Below are positions 1 through 10,098 of a stretch of 64,000 bases of DNA, one piece after another. The notes beneath the pieces are model-generated. The model saw only the letters and a list, made by a program, of their open reading frames with translations. It did no database searches and was not told where the DNA came from. Source of the stretch: Rehmannia glutinosa (Eukaryota > Streptophyta > Magnoliopsida > Lamiales > Orobanchaceae); NCBI GenBank assembly GCA_016081115.2, contig CM071926.1, forward strand, positions 11,917,971 to 11,981,970, in the 5' to 3' direction. Each line of letters starts with the position of its first letter. Position 1 is the first letter of the stretch. The position numbers were made by a program, and so were the translations under genes.

Positions 1-487
1 AAGTTTCGTAAGAGAGCAAGCTCAGTGCACGGTCCGACAGGGGTGTCGACGGTCGGCCGACGGCACCTGGTCGACCCCCGGCGGCATCGGTCGACTGTCA
101 ATTTCACCTCGGGTTCATTTTCATTTCGGACGTACTCTTGGTGCGGGTTGCCCTATAGAGGCGGCCGGTCGACCTCGAGATTTAAATGTTGTCCAATTTT
201 TATCGAAAATGAAACTCAAGAAATACTCCGAGAATATGTTAAAAACATTTTAAACCAATCGGGAGTATTTAGACAACATTTAGGAAACTTGTTTTGAAGT
301 GAAAATTTATAAACATAAAATCATTAGAAGTGTTGTCCAATTTTATCTAAAGTAAAACTTGAAGAAATACTCCGAAAAATATTAAAACCATTTTAAATCA
401 TTTAGGAGTATTTGGACAACAATTAAAAACATTGTTTTGGTGTAAAAATAAAATCATCAAAATTAAGATAAAAACATATATCAAACA
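1..487 (-). mobile_element. Sirevirus-type Copia LTR, partial (runs off the left edge)
   Basis: This stretch resembles the end part of the left LTR of the Copia element at 53883-62047. Both have a GC-rich zone rich in GGTCGAC/CCGGTCGAC palindromes (here about 30-175). Both then have two copies of a stem-loop unit that opens with GTTGTCCAATTTTTATC and closes with GGAGTATTTGGACAAC (here about 189-282 and 333-421). It ends at AAAACATATATCAAACA, matching AAAACATTTATCTAACA at the end of the other LTR. By that comparison it lies in minus orientation. Whether it is a solo LTR or the edge of a whole element cannot be told, because the left side is outside the window. Confidence 0.75.
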
Positions 488-735
488 GTTATGTCCTAGC
501 TACTCACAGAAAATAACATAAATTAAAGAGGAAAATAAAAAAAAATCCTTAACAGCATAAGAATCAAAAACCTGTCTCTAGTATTACCTACAATATACTT
601 CACCATTTCTCGGATTACTTCAAGACCTAAAAAAATAAATGCTCTAAAACTTAAGAAACAGATTTTTAATTAATTTTGCATTTATAACGGGGAAGAAATT
701 TATTGGAAGTAAAAAGGCTCACCTAATACTTAAGA
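488..735. other. AT-rich spacer
   Basis: I see no gene, repeat or terminal signal in this stretch between the LTR end and the Mutator-like insertion. Confidence 0.5.
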
Positions 736-794
736 CAGAATTTTGGGAAAAGGACACAAATACCCTATTTTCCATACTCAATCCCTGCACAATG

Positions 795-905
795 TCCATT
801 TTCTGCTGATTTTGGACAAAAATACCATTTTCCGCTGAATTTGGACAAAAATACCCATTTTCCGCTGATTTTTGACAAAAATACCAATTTTCCGCTGATT
901 TTTTT
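795..905. repeat. Subterminal tandem repeat of the MULE, about 30-bp unit
   Basis: Four imperfect copies of a unit of about 28-30 bp, core TTTTCCGCTGATTTTGGACA followed by AAAATACC, lie just inside the left end. Similar words (GGTATTTTTGT and variants) recur in opposite orientation at about 2596-2660 inside the right end, so they extend the inverted repeats. Because of them the short reading frames here on both strands look repetitive; they are not genes. Confidence 0.8.
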
Positions 906-1048
906 GCGTTGGTTTCTTTTTTGTTTCTTTGTTGTTTCAAACATGTTTGTTGTTTCTTTGTTTCATACCTGTTTCATTTATGTTTCTTATATGTTTCACT
1001 TAGCCAACTTTTCATTGAATTCCCACGATTGCATAGAGAAAATCTCGG

Positions 1049-1261
1049 TTGTGGTATGCCGATGGACAATGGGAAGAAAATAGAGAATATACTAACTTTG
1101 AAATAACAAGAATACTGATTCCAATGGACTGCACATTCAGCACCCTAAACGAAATCTTGGAACAACAAATTCAATTCAGAAAAATTGAGCTTACTTGTCC
1201 ATCATCGCTACGAGAAATGGACACGACTCCACCGTGTCAGACCAAAAATACTTTGTATTGA
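1049..1261 (+). pseudogene. MULE transposase N-terminal remnant (PB1-like part)
   Basis: A 70-codon frame begins with a G-Q-W-type segment (DGQWEENREY), then a short strand-like segment and DCTFSTLNEILEQQI. In plant MULE proteins a PB1-like domain before the DNA-binding region often has the order 'GxW....Y.gg....i.v....sy.eL...i'. That order and the position inside a MULE suggest an N-terminal transposase fragment. No DDE catalytic core follows, and frames break after about 1261. The identification rests on pattern only and is weak. Confidence 0.35.
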
Positions 1262-1547
1262 CTTCCAACAACGTAGAATTATTGAATGCATCAATCAGTA
1301 GCGGGAAAGACTTACTAGTAACAACTTTGCTAGAGTACGTGAGATCTTTAGTTCAAGATTAGACATGCGGACATCGAAATGAAGCAAAGATCAACATTTA
1401 CAAGGATGACAAAAAAAAAAGCTGAAGAATATAAGGGGAAAAACTACACTATTTCTCTAAATTTAAAAGCAATTTACTACAAACTTTTATCACATGATCC
1501 CCTGTTTCACAATTGTTTCTTACATGTTTCAACTGATTACATCATCA

Positions 1548-1771
1548 TTAAGATTTACATAACAACAATTCTATAAAATCATTAGGAAGTGGAGGTAGAA
1601 ACTCAATGTCGTTGTCATCATCATCACCATTTTGCAGCTTCAACTTAGCATGATTGTGAAGCAGATGACTGAGCCTTGCTTGTTCATTCTCTATCTCAAA
1701 TGCTTCGACATCCATAACCTTCCCACCAATAAAGTGCACGGCATAACAAGCAACAAAAAATCTCACATTCA
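1548..1771 (-). pseudogene. Possible Ulp1-like (C48) tail of the MULE second ORF
   Basis: Read on the minus strand, a T-rich intron-like tract ends in TTTTTGTAG at about 1772-1780. An open stretch follows with FFVACYAVHFIGGK, then MDVEAFEIENEQARLSHLL, an acidic run and a stop. Ulp1-type proteases found in some plant MULEs end with a segment of this kind (hydrophobic 'vfVayfaey', then 'FDi...R.ryg.lL'). No catalytic His, Asp or Cys segment can be pointed to, so this could equally be another captured exon. The hydrophobic residues upstream (1772-1913) are translated intron and not a membrane protein. Confidence 0.3.
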
Positions 1772-1998
1772 CTACAAAAAGAAATAAAAAAAGATACACA
1801 GTCAGATACATAACACAACAAATAAAAAACAATAAAAAAGAACAAATAAATGGAAAATACATAAAAGCACAAAAGAAACATAAAAAAAACAACTCGAAAC
1901 AACATCGAAACAAACGAAAAACTTCAAATCACAAAATAATAAAAGAAAACAGAAAAATCAAGCACCAAAGAACACAAAATCAACAAATCATTCCAAAT

Positions 1999-2545
1999 TT
2001 GCGAGGACACCTCCACCTTCAAAAAAAGGTGGTGCAAATGTTCACCGGATCCTCCGAAAACCGCCAAACAAGCCTCCGCGCCGCCGGCGGCGGCGCGCGC
2101 AGCAGATCCCGCTCATCAAGAGCACCGGTCGAAGAAACAAGGATTCAAGCTCTACGAGCGCGAACACTGAAGAACGGGCTCATGATAAATACACTGCCCC
2201 CGGCTTTTCTCGGAATTGTTCGGGCTTTTCGCCCCAAAGCCCGAGATCTTATATCCTAGTATTCTCGATTTTCCGTCTCTCGGTTCTCGGCCCCAACGAC
2301 GCCTCGAACGGCGATTATTTGAGCCAATCGACGGCGCGGCGCCGCTACAATGGAAGAGAGAAGGCGATTGCGGAGAGAAGAAGTTTTATTTTCATCCGTC
2401 GCCGAACGACGTCGTCAGAACAGGGAACCCCAATTGTTGCCCCAAATCATTCTTTGGTTTTACGGCCGGTTCAAGTATATAGCTAGACAAATTGAATTTA
2501 GGGCTTACCAAAATAGGAATTGCCGGCCATTTTTTCGATCGTGAT
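1999..2545. other. GC-rich block inside the MULE (promoter/5' region or captured DNA)
   Basis: The block is markedly richer in G+C than its surroundings (for example GCCGCCGGCGGCGGCGCGCG at about 2081-2100) and has short frames on both strands. I recognise no domain in any of them. It could be the 5' flank of the minus-strand MULE gene or a host fragment picked up by the element. Confidence 0.4.
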
Positions 2546-2705
2546 TGTTAGTTTTGGTGGTTTGAGGAGATGGGCTCTGATGTGAAACCAAAGGTAGAGT
2601 ATTTTTGTAATGGGATGGAGTGGATAGGGTATTTTTGTGATGGGTGGGTATTTTTGTTCTTTTTCTAAAAATTAGGGTATTTTATGGTATTTCCTCCAGA
2701 ATTTT

Positions 2706-3660
2706 TGTAGCATTACCTCTTGAAGGGTTATTGATGGGCTCAACCCAATTAATTAAAGCCCAAACGTTTATAAGAAAAAAACAAATAGTGGATCACAATC
2801 TAATTTTTAAACATGTAAGCACACCATATAGCCTCATTTCAAAATTACGTAGTCTGAGGATCATATTTTTTGTTCCGCATTCTTGTTTCTCTCTCTTGGC
2901 ATTACACGAGATAAAGATAACGTCATAATTGTATACGTGAAATTCATCCACCGTAATAGAACATGAAGTGGAATTTTCGTTCCGTCAGTCTGACTCCAAC
3001 TCTAAGTCAATTGGATTTTCATTCCTAACAGTTTGTTCGTGTTGGAGACAATTCAACCTATTCTTAAAACTTTGTATTTAGGGAGAAATTTCATCTATAT
3101 CCACCTCAGCAGATGGATAATTTAGCAGCGTCATCAAATATTGTTAAGTAATTTGCCTTAAAAACCAAAAGTTTCCTTAACGTTAAGTGTGTAACAGGGT
3201 GCTAATATCTTTGATCTTTAATAGATGGCAGTTTCTTGCATTTTCCATGAAAAGAAGAATTTTAATTTTTCTGATTACTGAATATATAACAAGTTTGCGA
3301 ACAAATGTACTAATGGGTCCTCAGTAGAAAGTGCATCTACAGTGTTTAATTGAGAAAAAAAACTGGAACACTATTCGCTTGCTATAATGATTTTCACAAT
3401 ATTTCCATAAAGTCGCATATGTTTTTTTTTTTTTTTTGAAATATAAAGTTGCATATATTATCTCAAAACTATTACAAAAAATTGCAAAGCAGGTCTTTAG
3501 CTTTAATGATGAAAAATAATTAAAGCAGAGTGGAAAGCATATAACTAATGGAGTATGCTATTTTGTAAAAGAATGTCTCAAGAAACTACCAAAATCTTTT
3601 GTTGCAAAATGAAACTTTGCACGACCCATTCTGGCCATGGGAAACTCCCCTCTGAGACCG
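2706..3660. other. AT-rich intergenic DNA
   Basis: No gene, RNA or repeat end is supported. The only notable item is a run of about 17 T residues near 3420-3437. Confidence 0.5.
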
Positions 3661-3676
3661 GACAAATTCCATAAGT

Positions 3677-3918
3677 ATTTAGGTTTAATTACACTAAACA
3701 TACTAAATTATGCAAATTTTTGCGCTTTGCTCCATTTAAATATTTTTGTGACACTTTACACATTGAACTTAACACGTTTTGTACATTTTACCACCTCGAT
3801 TGGGGTGTATAATGTAAGAAAAACACCAAGTTCAGGAAGTAGTGTTAAAAAAAAAAGTTTAGGAGACAAAGTGCGAAAATTCGTATACTTCAGAAGGCAA
3901 AGTGTAATTTACCTATAT
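3677..3918. mobile_element. Putative short inverted-repeat element (MITE)
   Basis: The left side reads AGGTTTAATTACACTAAAC. The right side, read inward on the other strand, reads AGGTAAATTACACTTTGCC. Both continue with related words (TTTGCTCC versus TTTGTCTCC). A 96-codon frame covers the stretch, but its composition follows the repeat and it has no domain. The TSD is not clear, so the exact ends are uncertain. Confidence 0.4.
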
Positions 3919-3981
3919 TTTTATTAACTCACTTTACCTTCTTAATAAAAAACTTGGTGTCTTAAGACAAATTAAGTTGTG

Positions 3982-4871
3982 AGCACGAGCTTGTAGCCAG
4001 AGCCGGTCCTAAGTTTCGAGGGTCCTGGAGTGACTAAAAAAATGGGCCTCCTGTGTTTACATAAAAAAAAAAAAAAAATCAACGGTACAAATAAAATTTA
4101 ATTGATTTAACATTAAAAAATAAGATAAATAATAACAAAAATACAATACTCAACCTTTAACATTTAGGTCTTATTAAAATAAATTACGAAAAAGATTGTT
4201 CAATATAATTTACCATAGAGAAAAAGACAAAAAAAACTAATAAATTAGCTATGAAAAATTGATCTTCTTGCATTTTTAAATTCTTCAATTCTATTTTTCG
4301 AATTTGCAAAAGGAAAAAAATGACAAATATCAAGGAAGGAATGAGGTCTTAAAGGTAGGCGACTCTTTCAATTCTTCAATTATGTTTTTTGGTTTTGCAA
4401 AAAAAAAATGTATAGTTAGATATAAAAAAAGTTCGATAGATAGGCGGGAAAAAAATAATTACATAGAATAGCAAAAAAGAAAACCTTCACTTATGTTTTT
4501 TTGCAAAAAGAAAAAATATAGTTAGATAAAAAGGCAAAAAAGAAAACCAAATAGTATTAGATATAAAGGCATATAAAATATCACAACCACTGTGCCAAGC
4601 CGCTCATTAATTCATCAATTAAACCTTTGATTAATATATCCAAAATATATACATATAAAATAAAAATAAAAAAAATTGGGGGCCCTTGCCGACGGGGGCC
4701 CCTGTGCGGCACCACGTGCACCGCCCCAGGGTCGCCCCTGCTTGTCGCTTAAGTGGTATCGTTCAACCTTTGTAAATGTGTTGACCAGGGGTCGTACCCT
4801 ATATCTTTCAGTTTTTTTGAAATTTATCCCCTCCCTTCCAACCACTTCTCCCAACTTATTAAAAAAAAAAT
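3982..4871 (+). mobile_element. SINE-like retroposon, split by a hAT insertion
   Basis: The 17-bp direct repeat AGACAAATTAAGTTGTG lies at 3965-3981 and 4872-4888. The sequence between ends in an A-run (TTAAAAAAAAAA), the hallmark of target-primed retroposition. Without the hAT element the body is only about 140 bp. It contains TCGCTTAAGTGG (like the pol III A box of a tRNA) and, about 45 bp on, GGGGTCGTACCC (like a B box). Size, promoter order, A-tail and long TSD fit a tRNA-derived SINE. Box matches are imperfect, so the tRNA of origin is not assigned. Confidence 0.65.
3998..4740. mobile_element. Non-autonomous hAT element
   Basis: The left end is CAGAGCCGGTCCT. The right end read inward is CAGGGGCGACCCT. 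The CAGxG(C)CGGxCCT form is typical of one large group of plant hAT elements. The flanking 8-bp repeats are CTTGTAGC (3990-3997) and CTTGTCGC (4741-4748), 7 of 8 identical, as expected for hAT. The interior is A-rich with no transposase frame, so it needs a transposase in trans. It sits inside the SINE-like body and is therefore the younger insertion. Confidence 0.8.
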
Positions 4872-4888
4872 AGACAAATTAAGTTGTG

Positions 4889-6044
4889 CTTCAATTCATC
4901 TTAGTTGAATGGTCCTTAAAATATCAAAATGAAACCCTAACCTAGCCGCCGACAATCATGGCTGCTTCTCCGGCCAATTTTTCCGGCCAAATTGAGATCT
5001 CCCCCATGCCAATCAGATCTCCGGTTCATGCTCAAGATCCATTCATGGTGAAAATTGACGTTGCATATGCCATTGATTCATCCAATCTTTTGTTGTTAGC
5101 CTTCAATTCTTGCAAAGGGGCGTGTGGTCCCCCTCCCTTGGTGGTCCCCAAGCCTCCTTTGATGCCATGGTCTTAGGTTGTTGTTGCGGTCTCCTCCACA
5201 TGTAATTTTGTGATCCCCTCCTCAACAAATAACATGGCATCCAATCCTGGGATGTCACATGTGGTCCCCCAATCCTGAACAAAGCCTCCTAGTTTGTCCC
5301 ATGTATGGTGCTGATTTTCTGGTCCAAAATGGCAGGGGTCTGAATGTTATCCCACAATTACCCAACAATCATGTTATTATGGATTCTTTTGGTCCTAGGG
5401 GATTGAATGTCCCACTAATTAATTCAGAAGGTAATCCATGGCACATTCTTTTTCACACGTGGTATCTGGTAAATCTCACCAAGCCCCTGAACCCATTAGA
5501 ATAGGGGATTACTTTTCGGTTACTATTGATGAAAGTGTTTATAAATAACGGATTATAGAATTCTCTTTTTCGTTCATTGGACGTGTGATTCTTGGGAAAG
5601 GTAGTAAGCCTTGGGCTTTAATGCCTCTTCATAAATATCTTGCTGAATTATGGAATATTAAACATGTTTGGAGATTAATTCCATTGGGAAAGGGATATTT
5701 TTATATCAAATTTTCGAATGCTTTGGATCTTAACCGGGTTGAGGCACACGCTTCCTGGGATATTAATCCTGGTTCTATTTGATTGTCTCACTGGGTTCCA
5801 GATTTTAATTCGTATAAGGTTAATATGTCAATAGCCAGGGTTTGGATTCGTATTTTTGAGTTAAGTATAGAGTACTAGCATCCTAGCATTATCATGGGAA
5901 TTGCAAAAAACTGTTGGCACGCCGGTTCAGATTGATGAATGCTCATTGAATGGCTCTTTTGGTCATTTTGTTCGGGTTTTGGTGGATATTGATTTAGATA
6001 AGCCGCTACAGGATTACATTATGGTGGAACGTGTGGGGCACTGT
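4889..6044 (+). pseudogene. LINE-1 (plant) ORF1, first piece
   Basis: A frame starts at 4958 with MAASPANFSGQIEI. After several frame breaks, 5560-6044 carries an order typical of plant LINE ORF1 (DUF4283-type) proteins: VILGKGSKPWALMPLHKYL, then WRLIPLGKGYFYIKF, then SHWVPDF-like, then the segment with GSFGHFVRVLVDIDL and ERVGHC. The frame is cut at 6044 by the Athila-like element and resumes at 15406. ORF1 proteins bind the element RNA; the C-terminal part carries a zinc knuckle. The 5' end is put near 4889 only because the SINE-like TSD ends there. Several stops and shifts make it inactive. Confidence 0.75.
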
Positions 6045-7532
6045 TGTTCGCCTTATTTTTTAGCTTCACCGCAAGTGTACGGTGCAGTGTATAGAATAGG
6101 GTTAGCAAAGTCGAATCCACATGGACTAATAAATTAATGTACTAAGTACTGGATTGTAATAGCCTTATTTTTATCTAGACTATCGAAAGTTGAAGGATTG
6201 GTTTTATAAACTAAAGCAGAAATTTATCCTAAAAGAAACAAAGCAAAGAGTGGATTAAAAGATCAAGTATGAAGGAATGGATTCCTGGGTTATGGTTTCA
6301 GTTAATATCCCCTTTTATTATCAGATTAATCAAACCAAAGTTAAACGTATTCTTTCCTATTAGACCGATCACAAAAGTAAGTTACTCTCTCTCTCGAGAT
6401 GTATGTAAAAGCGTTGATTGGAATATCTATGCTAGCATATCTACTCAACATGAGATATCCAACTCCCAAAAGTTCAAAAGATTATAAAGCCTCACGAATA
6501 TTCACAGACTTCTCAATCATGCAAGATATTCATGTCAAATACTCATAGATCTAGTATTGAAACTAATCGGTTAGAATTATGAATCAATACATCAAATAAG
6601 TTAAACCAAACGCGTTTTGATAAAACAAGAATTAAAGTAAAGTACTTGAATAGGGTTGTAAAACATGAACTTCAATTGTCATTAATCATCAAATAAAAGT
6701 ATCCATTAACCTACTCCCGAACCCGGGAATCACAAGAAGTTTAGCTAGACATAAAAAACAAATAATTCATAGACAAATTATCCATGTTCATGTCTACTAA
6801 TTGAATGATAAAAATACCATGGAGTGAGTGAACTCGGGGATGATGACGATCTCTCGATCTATCTTCAATCCTCGAAGGTGTGGTTGCGGTCTTGATCGAT
6901 CTCCCCAATTCTCTGGTGGAAAACTGCTCTTTTCTCTGCTTTCTAGGGCAAAAATCAGCGTCCCTTTGTTTGTGGTCGCCCCATTTCTATTTGTACTTCG
7001 TTTGGGTTGAAACCTAGTTCAAAACTAGTCGATCTGTTTTTTTTTTCCCAGAGGCACACGGGCCGTGCGCTAGGGCACGCCTAGCCCGTGCTGGGTGCCG
7101 CAGGAATTGTCCAAACCACTGAAGGGAGCACGGGCCGTGCTATATAGCACGACTAGCCCGTGCTGGTAGTCGAACTTTGAGACTTGATCTTGAGTAGGCG
7201 CACGGGCCGTGCTAGGGGCGCACGCCGCCGCCGTCGTGCGCACTGCTATACTTGATATCAGCTCGTTTTCTATCGTTTCTTGCCTGGTTCGTCTGACTTC
7301 TTCCCGATTCAACTCCAAACTTCGTACATATCAATCATTGGTAGTTCTTCATCGCAATGCCCCGAATTATTGCCAAAATGCTACAATTATCAATAAATTT
7401 CTACAAAACGAGCAAAGCGTAATCCTTTTCCACAAAACAGGAATAAAGCCCTATTTATTTATGTAATGCATGCATATCAACACATTCTAGCCAAAATTAA
7501 GCCCAAAATACATGCAAAATTCATGCCAATCA
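6045..7532 (-). repeat. 3' LTR of the Athila-like element
   Basis: On the plus strand it runs from TGTTCGCCTTATT to CATGCCAATCA and matches 13931-15405 throughout. It contains three GC-rich near-palindromes built on CACGGGCCGTGC (about 7055-7090, 7126-7164 and 7200-7244). The short frames in it are incidental. Confidence 0.9.
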
Positions 7533-9425
7533 AACCTAAATCGAAACTATTGACAGTCCCGGTCAACACTTTATAAACAAGACAATACAAATGGGGTAAA
7601 GAAGAGCAACTCAAGAACACCGCATCACAATTCATGTCGTTTATCCATAGACATCAAGCACAAACCAACCAAGTTACAAATATCTAACAAGGAGCACAAG
7701 TCTATCAAAATCATGGCAAATACTTCAAATCACGCCTCTCATGGATAAAGTGTATACTCTACTCACTAGGATAATAAGGGACGTGTATTCGCTCAAGTCA
7801 TATGAATGTTGAAGAATTACCATATGCTTGCAAATCGTCTCACATCTCCGCCACTCGATTGTATGCAATTCACAAATCAGAAAAGACTTTGCTTATGGTT
7901 GTAATGAAGGCTCTTTGGTTAAGGTAGGGAAATATGGATAAAGTGACTCAAACTTAAACGTATAGATTGGTAAGCGCATTGTTTTTCTCAAACACTTATT
8001 CTTATTCAAATCAACTATGCACCCCCAATCACCTTTTCCTATCACCTATCTATTTCTCCCTTCTTTTTCATACCATTCATTCTTCTTCGCATTACATCAC
8101 AATTTCCAGCCTATATGTTCATTTACGGCCAACTCACTTTTGCAGTCGATTTTTTTTTCAACATTTTTTTTCGACTCGTTTGTGAGTATCCTTCCTTTCC
8201 CTCTTTTTTTTCTTTTATTCCCAAGCACCCAACATATACACCATTTTCTAACTTCTCGATACCCTTTCATTCAATCCTTTATTCTATCCCTTTACTCAAT
8301 GCTATACGCTCAAGTTTAGGGTAACAAGTTAAGTTTTAAGGCTTGAAATGTGGCTATCAAAAATCAGGCAATAGGCTCAAATTGGCTAACTAGGGAAATC
8401 AAATATCATAAGGTAGGCAAAAAGGCTTAACAAAAATGGCCTAAAATCATTTTCATAAACTGCATACAACATGTGACTTTGACGGAGATACCAGAGCAAG
8501 TTCTAGAATTCAAATCAACATGAATGACACACTCAATCAACCAACAAGACTGCATAATATGAAAGCAGTAAAGGCTCAAAAAGCTCACAGGCTTGTATGT
8601 GCATAATTCAAAGTATATCAACCATGATTCCAATATTCACATGCTCCATATTAATTATTCTCAACCCAATCAACTCACGCTCAACACCCAATTCAAAACA
8701 ACATAAACCGTTCAACAATTATTCCCAAGATCAACAAACACACAAAATCACAGCAAGCACACAATAGCGGTCAACTCACTCCCTAACAACTAAGAAAGCA
8801 ATAAACGTGCTGAAGCAAAAAATTCAACATCTAATGCAATGCAACCATATGTACTAGATGCAACTACATGAATGCAACAACGCCACACCCTTCAATAAAA
8901 TTACTACCTCTCCCCCAAAACTTGAATGAAATTATAGCGCATAGAAGAGAAGGTAGAATTTCAAAGAAAAGTGTGGAAAGGGATGTGGCCCTAGGAGATA
9001 TGCCACATTTGTTCATGCATCGTTTGCAATATCTCCAACTTGATTGTCCTAGCAGTACCTCGGCTGGGCTTGGTACCTTTGCTCTCGCTGAGTCGGCGGG
9101 AACTCAGGATGATGGGGAAGTCGCCATCTTTTTTTGTTGAAAATGGAGTCTATATGTTCCCCTCTCAATTATGATCTTCATGGTGTGGCCGGGCGTTTGG
9201 AAGCCCCGCCGAAGGTTGATGCGATCGACTCCGCTTGCCTCCATCACCAAATCCCTTGATCGAGTAATATCAACCCCAAAATGTTGAGCAATGAGGGGTT
9301 ATCATTCCCCCAATTGAAAATATTTTCCCGTCAATTATGATCTTCATGGTGTGGAGGGCGTTTAGAAATGTCCATTCGCACATATCAACCCCAAAATGTT
9401 GAGCAATGGGGTTATCATTCCCCAA
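7533..9425. other. Non-coding 3' internal region of the Athila-like element
   Basis: No domain is recognisable. An approximate duplication is visible: TCAATTATGATCTTCATGGT occurs at about 9165 and again at about 9335, each followed later by ATCAACCCCAAAATGTTGAG. A C-rich run (CTCTCCCCCAAAA near 8907) reads as a purine tract on the element's strand. Confidence 0.6.
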
Positions 9426-10098
9426 TTAATGAAATGTAAACGGTGTGTTCCACAAAGTAAGCCGCCATATTATAAGGGTGCGGGTGAGCATACACCAAAG
9501 TAGGTATAGCTCCCGAGCTTGTATATCCCTGTTGTTGTGCCGAGCGACATCGAGTGGGCCATTACTTTTTGGAGTAGCGGAATACGGGGTTTCGGATTGA
9601 TGAGGCCTTGGATGTGCGTGCCGCATATTGGATCAGGCCGGTTTTGGGGGTTTCAGTCAACAACCGCCAGAAATCATACTGGCTATAATTTGCAGCGGTC
9701 CGGAATGGGGCGTCTATCGGTACCCCAAAAATTTGGTTAAGTTGGGCGATAGTGACGTGCCTCCATTTGTTGCCCAATCTAAACCGGATTTTCTGAGGCT
9801 CATTTCTTACTCGCGTCTCCGTAACATCCATGGTGCTCAGGACCTCGAGCGCGAGTGTCTTAAATGTTGGCCACCGCCCTTGCATGAAGGCGGTCCATCC
9901 CACTCGTTCAAACATGTGCCAAACCTCCTCATGTATCCCGAGAGCTCGGGTACAATCATCGTCGGCATAGCGTGTGGGCGTGAAAGGACGAGTGATCAGC
10001 CAGTTCCACCTATCCAGTTCATCGTTCTCTGTCAAAGTGAGCCCGTAAGCCTCGGGGCTGTCTGGGTGTGGTGGCGCACGTGCGGCGGTGGCCCCCAT
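9426..10098 (-). pseudogene. Athila-type extra ORF (ATHILA ORF-1 family)
   Basis: The main frame (10098 to 9562, 178 codons) has VWHMFERVGWTAFMQGRWPT, then IRFRLGNKWRHVTIAQLN and FGVPIDAP. This resembles the Arabidopsis Athila ORF-1 family, in which a conserved 'GW..f', 'IRFRLgg....lt..e...' and 'aLGi' order is seen. The match continues after a frameshift in 9426-9626 (ELYLLWCML). The function of this ORF is not established. Here it lies 3' of gag-pro, where an env-like or extra ORF is found in Athila elements. It is disrupted by the shift and a stop. Confidence 0.65.

Larger units (their letters stand above)
745..2696. mobile_element. Mutator-like element (MULE), decayed, with 9-bp TSD
   Basis: The 9-bp direct repeat CAGAATTTT occurs at 736-744 and 2697-2705, exactly outside the inverted ends. 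The left end reads GGGAAAAGGACACAAATACC. The right end, read inward on the other strand, begins GAGGAAATACCATAAAATAC. Both then continue with CCCTA and T-rich sequence. A 9-bp TSD and degenerate G-rich inverted ends are the usual signature of the Mutator superfamily. Inside are tandem subterminal repeats, a plus-strand remnant resembling the start of a MULE transposase, a minus-strand remnant that may be Ulp1-like, and a GC-rich block near the right end. At 1952 bp it is far shorter than an autonomous MULE, so it is internally deleted. Confidence 0.85.

Noticed and set aside
795..905. CRISPR-like array of 30-bp repeats
   Set aside because: Repeats are contiguous without unique spacers, are imperfect, and form the subterminal repeat of a MULE in a plant genome.
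1772..1913. Minus-strand hydrophobic protein start
   Set aside because: It is translation of a T-rich intron-like tract with an acceptor at its end, not a signal peptide or membrane protein.
3637..3927. 96-codon open frame as a gene
   Set aside because: It spans an inverted-repeat element and has no recognisable domain or codon pattern.
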